The position numbers were made by a program, and so were the translations under genes. From Bdellovibrionales bacterium (GTDB taxonomy: Bacteria > Bdellovibrionota > UBA1018 > CAIMNF01), in assembly GCA_947462765.1 (NCBI GenBank), contig CANHQK010000006.1, positions 1-64,000 of the forward strand: 64,000 nucleotides of DNA. Reading direction: 5' to 3'. Positions 29,118-38,241 of the stretch are shown in pieces (the stretch's first letter is position 1; each line of letters begins with the position of its first letter). The notes beneath the pieces were generated by a model that was not told the origin of the DNA, made no database searches, and saw nothing but the letters and a program-made list of their open reading frames with translations.

Positions 29118-31856
29118 ATGATCAACCAACTCAGCCAGATTGGCAGAAAAATTTTTGGAACCCAGAACGAGCGTGAGCTGAAAACCATCGGCCCGATCCT
29201 CGACCGGATCAACTCTTTTGAACCCAAAATGAAGGCATTGACCAATGACGACCTGAAAGCACAAACCGTGAAATTCAGGGAGAGGTTGGCCCGGGGTGAG
29301 AAAATCGACTCAATTCTCCCGGAAGCTTTCGCCACCGTCAGGGAAGCCGCTTGGCGCGTGATCGGGCAACGTCACTACGATGTCCAGCTGGTGGGTGGCA
29401 TCACTCTTCATCGTGGACGGATCGCCGAAATGAAGACCGGTGAAGGAAAGACCCTGGTTGCGACCCTGCCCTCCTACACCAATGCACTCGAAGGCAAAGG
29501 CGTGCATGTGATCACGGTGAACGACTACCTCGCCCGCCGCGATAGCGAGTGGATGGGCCGTGTTTACGGGTTCCTCGGTCTCTCGACCGGAATCATCATG
29601 CACGGACTCAGCGACCGCCAACGCCAGATCAACTACGGTTGTGACATCACCTACGGGACGAATAACGAGTTCGGATTCGATTATCTGCGGGACAACATGA
29701 AGTTCCGTCTCGAGGATTATGTCCAGCGCGAGCTGAATTATGCCATCATCGACGAGGTCGACTCGATTCTGATCGACGAAGCCAGGACTCCGCTCATCAT
29801 CTCCGGGCCTTCCGAAGACTCGACCGAGTTGTATTATATCATCGACCGGCAGATCCGGGCGGATGGCGGTTTGTCGAAGGACACGGATTACACAGTCGAT
29901 GAGAAATCCAAAACGGCGGCCCTTACCGAGTCCGGTGTGGACAAGATGGAGCAAAGGCTCGGCATCAAGAACCTCTATGATCCCGCTAATATCGAGCTCC
30001 TCCACCACGTAAACCAAGCCTTGAGAGCGCACGTGCTCTTCAAGCGCGACGTCGATTACGTCGTCAAGGAGGGCGAAGTCTGCATTGTGGACGAGTTCAC
30101 GGGGCGTCTCATGCCGGGACGTCGCTGGAGTGACGGGCTCCACCAGGCCGTCGAAGCGAAAGAGGGGGTGAAAATCGAGAGCGAGAACCAAACCCTCGCC
30201 ACCATCACTTTCCAGAATTACTTCCGGATGTATAAAAAGCTTTCCGGCATGACCGGAACGGCCGACACCGAGGCCACGGAATTCAAACAGATTTACAATC
30301 TGGATGTCACGATCATCCCGACCAACCGGACCAACATCCGGAAAGACGATGCCGATACCATCTACAAGTCCGAATCTTCGAAGATCAAAGCCATCCTCGA
30401 AGAAATCAAGACGGCTCACGAGCGCGGACAACCCGTCCTGGTGGGAACGGTCTCGGTGAATAAATCGGAGGAACTCTCCCGTCATTTGAAAACGGCAGGA
30501 ATCCGTCACAATGTATTGAATGCAAAACAACATGAGCGCGAGGCGGACATTGTCGCCCAAGCGGGCCGTAAAGGTGCGGTGACCATCTCCACCAACATGG
30601 CGGGTCGCGGAACCGATATCCTTCTCGGTGGAAATGCCGAGTTTCTCGCCAAACAAGCCACCGGTCCTCTCGCTCCGGAAGCCACTGAAGAAGAGCATGC
30701 CGCTTGGAAAGCCAGCCTGGAGGAGAATATGAAGCGCTGGGCGGACGATGTCGAGCGCGAGCGCAACGAAGTGAAGAACCTGGGAGGTCTGTACATCCTG
30801 GGCACTGAACGCCACGAATCGAGGCGGATCGACAACCAGCTCCGTGGGCGTGCAGGCCGTCAGGGCGATCCGGGCAAATCCAAGTTTTACTTGTCGCTCG
30901 ATGACGATCTCATGCGTATTTTCGGAGGGGTCAATATCAAGAGATTCATGGAAGACGACGCTCCGATCGAGCACCCGTGGATCACCAAGGCGATTGCCAA
31001 TGCCCAGAAAAAGGTCGAGGGACACAACTACGACATCCGGAAACACCTCCTCGAATACGATGATGTGATGAACCAGCAACGGAAGGTCGTTTACGCTTGG
31101 CGCCGGGAAGTTCTCGGTCAGGCGAACCTCCGAGAGATGGTGTTTTCCATGGTGGAAGAAATCAATTCGGCTATCGCCGAGGATTTTTTCCCGGGTGGCA
31201 AGATCCGTAAAATCGACGGCGCGTCCTCTCTCAACCTGAAGGAACTCAACGAAGCGCTAGCCGTGACCTATCAGATCCAGACGGATATCCGCGAGTCGGA
31301 CATCCAGCCTCTGACGGGTGAAGGACTCCGAAAGCTCCTCTCCGGACTTACCGAAGAGGCCTATCGTGCTAAGGAAACCCAATACGGGGCGGACCTCGTC
31401 CGTCAGGTCGAGAAGATGGTCCTCCTGGGAACCATCGACCACTTGTGGAAAGATCACCTGCTTGCCATGGACCATCTCCGTGACGGAATCGGGCTGCAAG
31501 GTTACGGTCAAAAAGACCCTCTCGTAGAGTATAAAAAACAGGGATTCAAATTCTTCGAGATGATGATGGCCCAGATCACCGGTGACGTGGTCCGGAAGCT
31601 GTTTGCCGTCCAGATCACTGCTGAACCGACTGATTCCTTCGAGGCGGAAGAGATTCATGAAGCACCTGTTCAAGGCGCAGTCCGGACTCTCGACGATGCT
31701 CCACCGGCCAGTCCCCGGATGATCTCGGCTGCCGAGGCCCTGAAAGGATTGGGACCTCTGCCTCCCGGCACAGATCTCTCCAGCATCGGGCGGAATGACG
31801 AGTGCCCCTGTGGAAGCGGCAAGAAATTCAAAAAATGCCACGGAGTACATCTCTAA
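29118..31856 (+). CDS. secA: preprotein translocase ATPase SecA
   Basis: Motor of the Sec export pathway at the inner membrane, 912 residues. Visible features are Walker A in [14 protein letters not shown], the DEAD-like block [21 protein letters not shown], the IRA2 motifs [13 protein letters not shown] and [11 protein letters not shown], and a C-terminal zinc-binding SEC-C tail with Cys896, Cys898, Cys907 and His908 that contacts SecB and lipids. Promoted with the M23 and PP2C genes upstream; the next gene starts 2 bp after its stop. Confidence 0.97.
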   Translation: MINQLSQIGRKIFGTQNERELKTIGPILDRINSFEPKMKALTNDDLKAQTVKFRERLARGEKIDSILPEAFATVREAAWRVIGQRHYDVQLVGGITLHRGRIAEMKTGEGKTLVATLPSYTNALEGKGVHVITVNDYLARRDSEWMGRVYGFLGLSTGIIMHGLSDRQRQINYGCDITYGTNNEFGFDYLRDNMKFRLEDYVQRELNYAIIDEVDSILIDEARTPLIISGPSEDSTELYYIIDRQIRADGGLSKDTDYTVDEKSKTAALTESGVDKMEQRLGIKNLYDPANIELLHHVNQALRAHVLFKRDVDYVVKEGEVCIVDEFTGRLMPGRRWSDGLHQAVEAKEGVKIESENQTLATITFQNYFRMYKKLSGMTGTADTEATEFKQIYNLDVTIIPTNRTNIRKDDADTIYKSESSKIKAILEEIKTAHERGQPVLVGTVSVNKSEELSRHLKTAGIRHNVLNAKQHEREADIVAQAGRKGAVTISTNMAGRGTDILLGGNAEFLAKQATGPLAPEATEEEHAAWKASLEENMKRWADDVERERNEVKNLGGLYILGTERHESRRIDNQLRGRAGRQGDPGKSKFYLSLDDDLMRIFGGVNIKRFMEDDAPIEHPWITKAIANAQKKVEGHNYDIRKHLLEYDDVMNQQRKVVYAWRREVLGQANLREMVFSMVEEINSAIAEDFFPGGKIRKIDGASSLNLKELNEALAVTYQIQTDIRESDIQPLTGEGLRKLLSGLTEEAYRAKETQYGADLVRQVEKMVLLGTIDHLWKDHLLAMDHLRDGIGLQGYGQKDPLVEYKKQGFKFFEMMMAQITGDVVRKLFAVQITAEPTDSFEAEEIHEAPVQGAVRTLDDAPPASPRMISAAEALKGLGPLPPGTDLSSIGRNDECPCGSGKKFKKCHGVHL

Positions 31857-31858
31857 GC

Positions 31859-32974
31859 ATGGCCAATGATGGGAACCCGCCGGAAAAGAAAGACCTGACG
31901 GGGATCCTTGAGCTTCCTCAGATCGACCCGGTAGGAGACGACGGATCCGCCGTTCCGGAGGATCCTTTCGCGGTCAACGAACTCAAACCCATCGAAACCA
32001 TCGACACCTTCGAATCGATCGACCAGATCGGAATGATGGATCATGAGCCACCTCCGGAGGAGCCCGCCCCCGCGGAAGCCCCGGCTGATGCTCCGCTGGC
32101 AGATCCCTTTCAAGGTCTGGATCCGGTCCTCGAACCGGACCAGGCACCGATCGATCTCCCGGATCCGTTCGCCCCTCAAGCTGAGGCTACCGGAATGGCG
32201 GTTCCGTCGACAGAAGCTCCTGTGATGGATTCGGCACCACCGATGGATTTTCTCCAGGACTTCCCTTCCCCGGCTGAGAATCCAGTCGCACCGGCGACCA
32301 CAACACCTTCTCTCCCCCCTCTCGATACGATCCGTACTTATGCCGAGAAAGTGAAAGAAGCACCTTTCCTGCCGGGGACACGCTTCCCACACCACTTGCT
32401 GGTCTCTGGCGAGTTCGATCTTTACTCCCGGGATAAGCTACTGCTTTTCATTACGGAGAATGATGTCGGGATTTCCTCGAGTGAACTCGACTTCCAAATC
32501 TCTGCAGGTCGGGTTTTATTTTCCCGTATCAGCGAGTTTGCGGGAATCAAACTCATCCAGGATATGCGGGATTCCGGTCTTCAGTTCCTTCTGAAACCCT
32601 CACCCCGTGATCCGGATGAGGTCCTGCCCGAATCCCCCGCGTCGCGATTCCGATACGAAGGATCCCGCACCGAGACTGCTGTGGATCGAAAAATTCCGGT
32701 TCTTCCTCCTTCTGCGGCAAAGGAGGCCGGCTATGTCGTTTTTGACTCGATTCGGATGGTCCAATATCTCAGAGCTGAAATGCTTGAGGTCGAAAAATCG
32801 GAACTTTTCCAGGAATTGATCGAGCGAATGACCGAGGCTTTGAAGCGACGTGCCCGCCTCAAGGGAGCTGAGGCCCTGGGCTCCCTGGAGCACAGAGTCT
32901 CTCCTTTACGGCTCCCCTCGCAGTATGAGGTCGAACTGAGCGCAAGCCTTCTCAAAAAGAGTGTCTCCGGTTAA
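31859..32974 (+). CDS. Pro/Glu-rich protein with weak YbjQ-like C terminus
   Basis: 371 residues from ATG 31859, 2 bp after secA. Residues 1-165 are low-complexity, Pro-, Ala- and acid-rich and probably disordered (EEPAPAEAPADAPLADP). A central folded domain (about 170-260) includes HHLLVSGEFDLYSRDKLLLF. The C-terminal 80 residues run from a strand through a long charged helix to a final strand (YEVELSASLLKK), recalling the small YbjQ/UPF0145 fold. No signal peptide is visible, so it is cytoplasmic. Function unknown; secA and dapF neighbours suggest an envelope-related job. Confidence 0.7.
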   Translation: MANDGNPPEKKDLTGILELPQIDPVGDDGSAVPEDPFAVNELKPIETIDTFESIDQIGMMDHEPPPEEPAPAEAPADAPLADPFQGLDPVLEPDQAPIDLPDPFAPQAEATGMAVPSTEAPVMDSAPPMDFLQDFPSPAENPVAPATTTPSLPPLDTIRTYAEKVKEAPFLPGTRFPHHLLVSGEFDLYSRDKLLLFITENDVGISSSELDFQISAGRVLFSRISEFAGIKLIQDMRDSGLQFLLKPSPRDPDEVLPESPASRFRYEGSRTETAVDRKIPVLPPSAAKEAGYVVFDSIRMVQYLRAEMLEVEKSELFQELIERMTEALKRRARLKGAEALGSLEHRVSPLRLPSQYEVELSASLLKKSVSG

Positions 32975-32983
32975 GGTAGGGGC

Positions 32984-33730
32984 ATGGCCCTGCATTTCAC
33001 GAAATACCACGCGAACGGCAATGACTTCATTCTGATTGATCATCGGGATTCATCCTGGAGCCCCACCCGTGCGGAGATCGCCCGTCTCTGCCACCGTCGC
33101 TACGGCATTGGAGCCGATGGCCTGATCCTGCTCACCCGGGTCGAGGGGTATGATTTCGGCATGAGAAATTATAACTCTGACGGGGGCGAGTGCACCATGT
33201 GCGGGAATGGCGGCCGGGCCCTCCTCCGCTTCGCCGCCGACCTCGGAATATCGGATGGAGAATCCCGTTTTCTTGCTATCGACGGAGAGCACTCCGGGAA
33301 GATCGTCGGCGAGACCGTTTCGATCCGCATGCAATCGGTGACCACCATCAGCGAAACTCCGGCAGGGTTCGTCCTGGATACGGGCTCGCCTCACCTGGTG
33401 ATTCCGGTTAGCGGACTCATCGATTACGATGTTGTGGGTGAAGGACGTCGGATCCGGAATTCATCCCAGTTCATGCCCAACGGGATCAATGTGAATTTCT
33501 ACGAAAAAAAAGAAAACCGGATCTTCTTGAGGACCTATGAGCGCGGAGTTGAGGATGAAACACTGTCCTGTGGAACAGGCGCCATTGCCACGGCCATCGT
33601 AACGGATAGCAATCTCGTTCATTGTGTAGGGGGCGAGTTGCGTGTGGAGTACCGCAAGATCACTCCGGATCGGATCGATGACATCTGGTTGTCAGGAAAA
33701 GTAGAGAAGACCTTCCAAGGAGTGCTATGA
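32984..33730 (+). CDS. dapF: diaminopimelate epimerase
   Basis: Converts LL- to meso-diaminopimelate for lysine and peptidoglycan. 248 residues. Both catalytic Cys are visible in MCGNGGRAL and LSCGTGAIA, with NGNDFILID and GIGADGLI near the N terminus. Its stop overlaps the mscS start by 4 bp (ATGA). It implies a meso-DAP cell wall. Confidence 0.95.
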   Translation: MALHFTKYHANGNDFILIDHRDSSWSPTRAEIARLCHRRYGIGADGLILLTRVEGYDFGMRNYNSDGGECTMCGNGGRALLRFAADLGISDGESRFLAIDGEHSGKIVGETVSIRMQSVTTISETPAGFVLDTGSPHLVIPVSGLIDYDVVGEGRRIRNSSQFMPNGINVNFYEKKENRIFLRTYERGVEDETLSCGTGAIATAIVTDSNLVHCVGGELRVEYRKITPDRIDDIWLSGKVEKTFQGVL

Positions 33731-34548
33731 ATCAGAATTGGACGGACATCACCAATATCGAAAACCTGATCCATCGATTGCTCATCCCCTTCTTGCTGAA
33801 AGTCATTGGAGCCTTCGCTTTGTGGACCGCCGGAACCTTGGTGATCCGCTGGGCGAAGCGCCTACTCGGTACGGCCCTCAAGTCACGGAATATCGACCCC
33901 ACACTGATCCTTTACGCAAACCAGACCCTTGCCCTGTCGATCCGGACTCTGGCCGTTGTTGCGATTCTGGGTCTTTTTGGAATCGAGACCACTTCCTTCT
34001 CGGCGGTCTTGGCCGCTGCCGGAGTTGCGATCGGTGTGGCCTGGTCGGGTCTCCTCTCAAACTTCGCTGCAGGCATCTTCCTGATTGTTTTCCGTCCATT
34101 CAAGGCCGGTGATGTCATCCAGGGTGCTGGGGTCAGCGGAGTCGTGCGGGAGATCGGGTTGTTTGCCACATTGATCGATAATGCCGACCAACAGCGCATC
34201 TTTGTGGCCAACCACAAACTCTTTTCGGATAACATCGTGAACTCAAGCTCGCACCCCTGGCGTCTTGCCTCATTCAAGGTCCATTTGGGATTGATGGCTG
34301 ATGCCGATCGAGCCATCCGTGAAATCACGGAGATTCTCGCAAGTCTACCCGGGGTCAGATCCCATCCGCCTGTCTCCGGTGAGATCGTCGAGCTCAATGC
34401 TCACACCCTCGTGCTTCAATTCAAGGCCGCATGCACTCAGGCAGACCATGCGTCGGTTTTGTCCGCAGGTCACTCCCGGATCCATAGCGCATTAAAAGCA
34501 GGAGGACATCCACTCCCCCATTCAACTGGGGCGCCACTCAACCCGTAG
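33727..34548 (+). CDS. mscS: MscS-family mechanosensitive channel
   Basis: Inner-membrane osmotic-release channel, 273 residues, the same class as E. coli MscS (286). Three N-terminal transmembrane helices end with the pore helix GVAIGVAWSGLLSNFAAGIFL, followed by the beta domain FRPFKAGDVIQ and the mixed C-terminal domain. It is coupled to dapF by a 4-bp overlap, and its 3' end overlaps the convergent phosphatase gene by 11 bp. Confidence 0.92.
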   Translation: MNQNWTDITNIENLIHRLLIPFLLKVIGAFALWTAGTLVIRWAKRLLGTALKSRNIDPTLILYANQTLALSIRTLAVVAILGLFGIETTSFSAVLAAAGVAIGVAWSGLLSNFAAGIFLIVFRPFKAGDVIQGAGVSGVVREIGLFATLIDNADQQRIFVANHKLFSDNIVNSSSHPWRLASFKVHLGLMADADRAIREITEILASLPGVRSHPPVSGEIVELNAHTLVLQFKAACTQADHASVLSAGHSRIHSALKAGGHPLPHSTGAPLNP

Positions 34549-35680
34549 GGGCGAGTCTCAACACTCTCTTCTCGACATCAATCACAATGGCGGAACAATC
34601 CTCACCCGGAAAGGTCTCGCCTTCATTCAACCGGGACTTGATAAGAAATGCCAGTTCGTTCACCAAGGCGAACGGCTCACGTTCGAGTCGATCCCTGAAC
34701 ACACGGTCCAGATGGAACTCGCCCCCAACCCCCTTGACGAACCCGTCCGACAGGAGGATCAGACGGTCTTTTGGCTGGAGTTTCAGAATCTTCTCCTCAG
34801 ATTCCGCCGGAATGTGTCGATTGCTGATGGCCTCTCCATTCCGCTCGAGCTTCTTGGAAATCCCGCCCGGATCGACCACAAACCCCTCCACAGATCCGAA
34901 AAGCTGGTAGTGTAGACTGAAATCCCGGCGATTCAGGCGTCCAAAAAACATACTGAAATGGCCCTGGTCCCCTAGCGTCAGACGAAGCTCCTCATAGATG
35001 TTGCGCACCCACTGCGAAGGGGTGACCTGATGATCATTCGCCATCCTGGCCGAGCAAGACAGGATCATGCCAAGGATGGCGGCCGAAACGCCATAGCTCG
35101 AGGAGTCAACCAGAAGGAAGTTCACGAAGTCTTTCTTGTCGGACTCGAATACATCGAAATAATCCCCCCCCGGCTTGAGTCCTGAAAGGTGCTTTGACAT
35201 GATTTGAAGCCCCTTGATCCCTGAATAACGCTTCGGCGTTTTGGCTTGGAGGATCCTCTCAAGTGTGACGTTCGCTTCGACGAGATCGCGTTCGGCCGAC
35301 ACTGCCTCTGCCAGTAATTCTTCCGCTCGAATGCGTTCGTGGTGATGCTTCACCACACTCAGCAATTCGGGAATCCGGAAAGGATGCACCAACAGATCCG
35401 AAACGAGTCCGACATCCTTGCCTTCCGGCAACCCGTCTTCATCTTCAAGAACCAGCACAATAGATTTTCCCGAGCGGTCGACACTTTCCAGCCATTGCTG
35501 CCATCCGGGACGGGCAGAATCGATGAGGATCAAATTGGAGAGAATCTCCCCGGCCGGAGTCGGCGCCCCTCCCAACGCACCTCCCAGACCACGTTGGAAG
35601 ACCTTGATCTCATTGATCCAATGTTGCTCGGTCTCACGATCCCGTCCGAGGATGCTGAAATGGAACTGTGGCTTATTCAT
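34538..35680 (-). CDS. receiver-like / SpoIIE-type PP2C phosphatase
   Basis: 380 residues. Residues 1-125 have a receiver-like fold (LILIDSARP carries a possible phospho-acceptor Asp; the usual KPF is HPF), followed by a helical linker of about 30 residues. The SpoIIE catalytic domain has GGDYFDVF, VDSSSYGVSAAIL, LLSDGFVKG and EDCSAIVIDV. This RsbU/RssB-type layout usually controls an anti-sigma-factor antagonist; the STAS-like protein encoded at 36958-37449 is a possible partner. It lies 9 bp after the outer-membrane protein gene. Confidence 0.88.
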   Translation of the reverse strand: MNKPQFHFSILGRDRETEQHWINEIKVFQRGLGGALGGAPTPAGEILSNLILIDSARPGWQQWLESVDRSGKSIVLVLEDEDGLPEGKDVGLVSDLLVHPFRIPELLSVVKHHHERIRAEELLAEAVSAERDLVEANVTLERILQAKTPKRYSGIKGLQIMSKHLSGLKPGGDYFDVFESDKKDFVNFLLVDSSSYGVSAAILGMILSCSARMANDHQVTPSQWVRNIYEELRLTLGDQGHFSMFFGRLNRRDFSLHYQLFGSVEGFVVDPGGISKKLERNGEAISNRHIPAESEEKILKLQPKDRLILLSDGFVKGVGGEFHLDRVFRDRLEREPFALVNELAFLIKSRLNEGETFPGEDCSAIVIDVEKRVLRLAPTG

Positions 35681-35689
35681 GTTGTCCTC

Positions 35690-36835
35690 TCATCTGGGCT
35701 TGCCCTCTTCCTCGCGGTTACGGCTATTCTGGTCCTGGAACAGGACTTTGTACTGGAGTGCGAAACGCGTGTCATAATAGGAGACGTCCTTGAAAGGGGT
35801 CGGATCCTTGTAGTAGGCCAGATTGATCTCACTCGATTCACTCCGGTAACCGAGACCTGCGCTAAACTGATTCCCGGTCATTCCTGCCCGAATCCCCACT
35901 GCAGGACTCAAACTGATATCGAGTCCTAGATTCATCTTCTCAAGAAAAGGGACACTCACACGGTTGTTGATGTCCTTGTACTGCAGGTACCAATTTGATT
36001 TCACCTGCCCCGAAATCCTCACCATCATGCCGAATGCCGCATCTACCGTCATTTCCTCGGTTGGAGGAACACCTGTTGGATTATTGGCACGGGGGAGCAA
36101 ACTTCCCGCTGCATACGTGACTCCACCGATGTTCCTCGCGACCAAGGACAAGGTTGGAAGATAAGTGAAGGGAAATGCGAAATTCACGGATGCCGTATGA
36201 GCAAGCCCTCTTCCCTCACTGAGACCAGAAAGAAAGCGAGCACCGGAGTCCGCAGTGGACTGCGTCGTTCCGGATGCGAGATTCACCAACTGCAGACTGT
36301 ATCCGAGCCTCACCACTCCGCGAGCCAATGAAAATCCGTATCCGAGGGCGGGTACAGCCAGACTGTTCGTTTCATAGTGCACATTGGTTCCATCCGAGTA
36401 GGCCCGGACCCGGTCCTGAATGAGCAACCCGACAGCGAATCCCCCCCAAGAGACAGCAGTCAGATTGCCGATCCCGCCCGAATAGAGGTAATTGATGTCC
36501 GAATTCAGCACATCAGTCAGAGTGCCGAGATTGAACATCTTCGTGGCCTGGGTCATGTCTCCGGCAACTCCCGAATTCACATCGAATTGAAGATTGAGGT
36601 ACTCGGCCCTGAACTTGGTGTTCTTGGCCAGACCCGCCGGGTTATTAAATAGTGAGTTCCCCGTCTCATTCGTGAGTGGAAGCGTCACGCCTCCCATCGA
36701 ATGACTGTAGGGACTCACATAACGGATTCCCGGATAGGAATATGGAATGGCGGATGCCTGCCGGGCCAAGCCTGTCAGGATGAGTCCGGTCATCATGAGT
36801 ATTCCCCTACACGACTTCAAGGATTCCACCTCCAT
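35690..36835 (-). CDS. outer-membrane beta-barrel protein (PorV/UPF0164-like)
   Basis: 381 residues from ATG 36835, which has GAAGAGA upstream. A signal peptide ends near RQASA. The mature N terminus has the SMGGVTLPLTNETGNSLFNNPAGLA block typical of FadL/PorV-like barrels, where NPAGLA marks the start of the barrel; alternating strands run to FALQYKVLF. The last residues are a charged tail rather than an aromatic end. It is upstream of the SpoIIE-type phosphatase and divergent from the STAS-like gene. Confidence 0.8.
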   Translation of the reverse strand: MEVESLKSCRGILMMTGLILTGLARQASAIPYSYPGIRYVSPYSHSMGGVTLPLTNETGNSLFNNPAGLAKNTKFRAEYLNLQFDVNSGVAGDMTQATKMFNLGTLTDVLNSDINYLYSGGIGNLTAVSWGGFAVGLLIQDRVRAYSDGTNVHYETNSLAVPALGYGFSLARGVVRLGYSLQLVNLASGTTQSTADSGARFLSGLSEGRGLAHTASVNFAFPFTYLPTLSLVARNIGGVTYAAGSLLPRANNPTGVPPTEEMTVDAAFGMMVRISGQVKSNWYLQYKDINNRVSVPFLEKMNLGLDISLSPAVGIRAGMTGNQFSAGLGYRSESSEINLAYYKDPTPFKDVSYYDTRFALQYKVLFQDQNSRNREEEGKPR

Positions 36836-36957
36836 TGTTCTCTTCGGCGGAATCGATCGAAACATTCAGCGTCAAAACGCTAGCGGCAAACTTTACCTAC
36901 CCGCCCGCCAAATCCCTGACTCTATTGATCATTCGCACCCTGTGAGACACTCAAGAC

Positions 36958-37449
36958 ATGAACATCCTTTTCCAGACCAGAAATGGCATCCATGAGTTCC
37001 GCATCCAGGGCCCCACCTCCAACGCGGATCTCGAAACCCTTCGATCGAGTCTTTATCGGTTCTTCGAAACATCTCCCCTTTTCACGGTCTTGGACCTGAG
37101 TGGTCTAGAGCCCGATGAGTCACCCGTCGACCTTAAACGCCTGATCGAGGAAGCCAAGTCACTCGCTTCCTCCAAGGGTTTGCATTTCAAATGCGCGTGG
37201 AATGCATCAGAACTCGATGAAATCAGAAAACGCCTGGTCGAGTCGGCTCTAGAGGAACAAGTGAATGTTCTTCAGGCCAGACTCGAGCTTCGCGAAAAAA
37301 TGCGGATGGATACCGAGAGACTCATGGAGGAGAACCGCAACCTTCGACGTACGGTCGAAGAAGAACTGAAGCGGATCGACCACCTGGGGGAAACCTCCCC
37401 TTGGTTCGGAACCCTCGCCAAAAGGCTTTGGAGTGAGCGGAACAAATGA
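36958..37449 (+). CDS. STAS-like domain plus coiled coil
   Basis: 163 residues. Residues 1-85 have the beta-alpha rhythm of STAS anti-sigma-factor antagonists (FTVLDLSGLEPDE...KGLHFKCAWN), but the conserved phosphorylatable Ser is not obvious. Residues 90-145 form a charged coiled coil (LELREKMRMDTERLMEENR). It may be a scaffold regulated by the phosphatase encoded on the other strand. Its stop overlaps the ATG of a 50-residue ORF by 3 bp. Confidence 0.7.
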   Translation: MNILFQTRNGIHEFRIQGPTSNADLETLRSSLYRFFETSPLFTVLDLSGLEPDESPVDLKRLIEEAKSLASSKGLHFKCAWNASELDEIRKRLVESALEEQVNVLQARLELREKMRMDTERLMEENRNLRRTVEEELKRIDHLGETSPWFGTLAKRLWSERNK

Positions 37450-37598
37450 GGGACCAGGAGTTGCTTCATACCCTGACCCGGATACTCGGATTGAGCCAGC
37501 CCCTTGATCCTGTGGAGAGTGAATTACTCCTCTCCGGACTTTCCCTGATTGCCGAAAGACTCTCAAATGCGACAGAAGATCCTGGTCATCGAGGATAA
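37446..37598 (+). CDS. small 50-residue ORF between STAS-like and regulator genes
   Basis: ATG 37446 overlaps the STAS-like stop (ATGA), giving a 50-residue product (MRDQELLHTLTRILGLSQPL...) with a helical, Leu-rich N-terminal part. It overlaps the response-regulator start at 37567 by 32 bp in another frame. The ATGA junction and the otherwise empty 117-bp gap support a real, translationally coupled gene, but its last ten residues overlap the next gene and it could be fortuitous. Confidence 0.4.
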   Translation: MRDQELLHTLTRILGLSQPLDPVESELLLSGLSLIAERLSNATEDPGHRG

Positions 37599-38241
37599 TC
37601 CCGACACACGACGGTTCCTCCAGGTCATGCTGGGCCGGGAATTTGAAGTTCTAGTCGCAGAAAACGGCTTAGAAGGGATCGATCTTGCGCGCGCTAAGCT
37701 TCCCGACCTCATCGTCCTCGATGTGATCATGCCGGTCTTGAATGGCTATGATACCTGCAAGCGCTTGAAGTCGGATCCCGAGACACAATCGATTCCGGTG
37801 ATCTTTCTTTCTGGAAAGAACACGACTGCAGAAATCACCTATGGTCTGTCCATGGGGGCGGAGGACTACCTGCCGAAGCCTTTCGACCATCGGGAGCTGA
37901 TGACCAGAATCAAATCACGCCTATTGCGATCGAAGACCGCCACATCACCAAAAGTGAGGGTGGGAAAACTCGAGATCGACCCCATCAACCGCACCGCGAA
38001 CTACAACGATCAACTTGTCCCCCTGACTCTCACTGAATACGATATCCTCCGCCTCCTCGCATCCCGAAACGGCGTGGTTGTTTCACGCTCGGAAATCATG
38101 AAGGAGATCTGGAAAGATTCGGCACCGGCTACCACCGACCGTACCATCGATGTTCACATCCGATCCCTCAGAAAAAAAATCCCTGAAATGAATGTCCACA
38201 TCCAAAGTGTGTACGGAGTGGGTTACAAATACCTTCCCTAA
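37567..38241 (+). CDS. OmpR/PhoB-family response regulator
   Basis: 224 residues from ATG 37567. The receiver domain has acidic ED at 9-10, the phospho-acceptor Asp52 (LIVLDVIMP) and the conserved Lys in LPKPF. The C-terminal winged helix (about 128-224) ends with the typical VYGVGYKYL. No histidine kinase is adjacent, so it is an orphan here. Its TAA stop shares the four bases CTAA with the convergent kinase gene. Confidence 0.93.
   Translation: MRQKILVIEDNPDTRRFLQVMLGREFEVLVAENGLEGIDLARAKLPDLIVLDVIMPVLNGYDTCKRLKSDPETQSIPVIFLSGKNTTAEITYGLSMGAEDYLPKPFDHRELMTRIKSRLLRSKTATSPKVRVGKLEIDPINRTANYNDQLVPLTLTEYDILRLLASRNGVVVSRSEIMKEIWKDSAPATTDRTIDVHIRSLRKKIPEMNVHIQSVYGVGYKYLP

Noticed and set aside
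29310-31079. 589-codon open frame antisense to secA
   Set aside because: It lies wholly inside a perfectly conserved secA, has no recognisable domain, and is explained by codon bias in a GC-rich gene.
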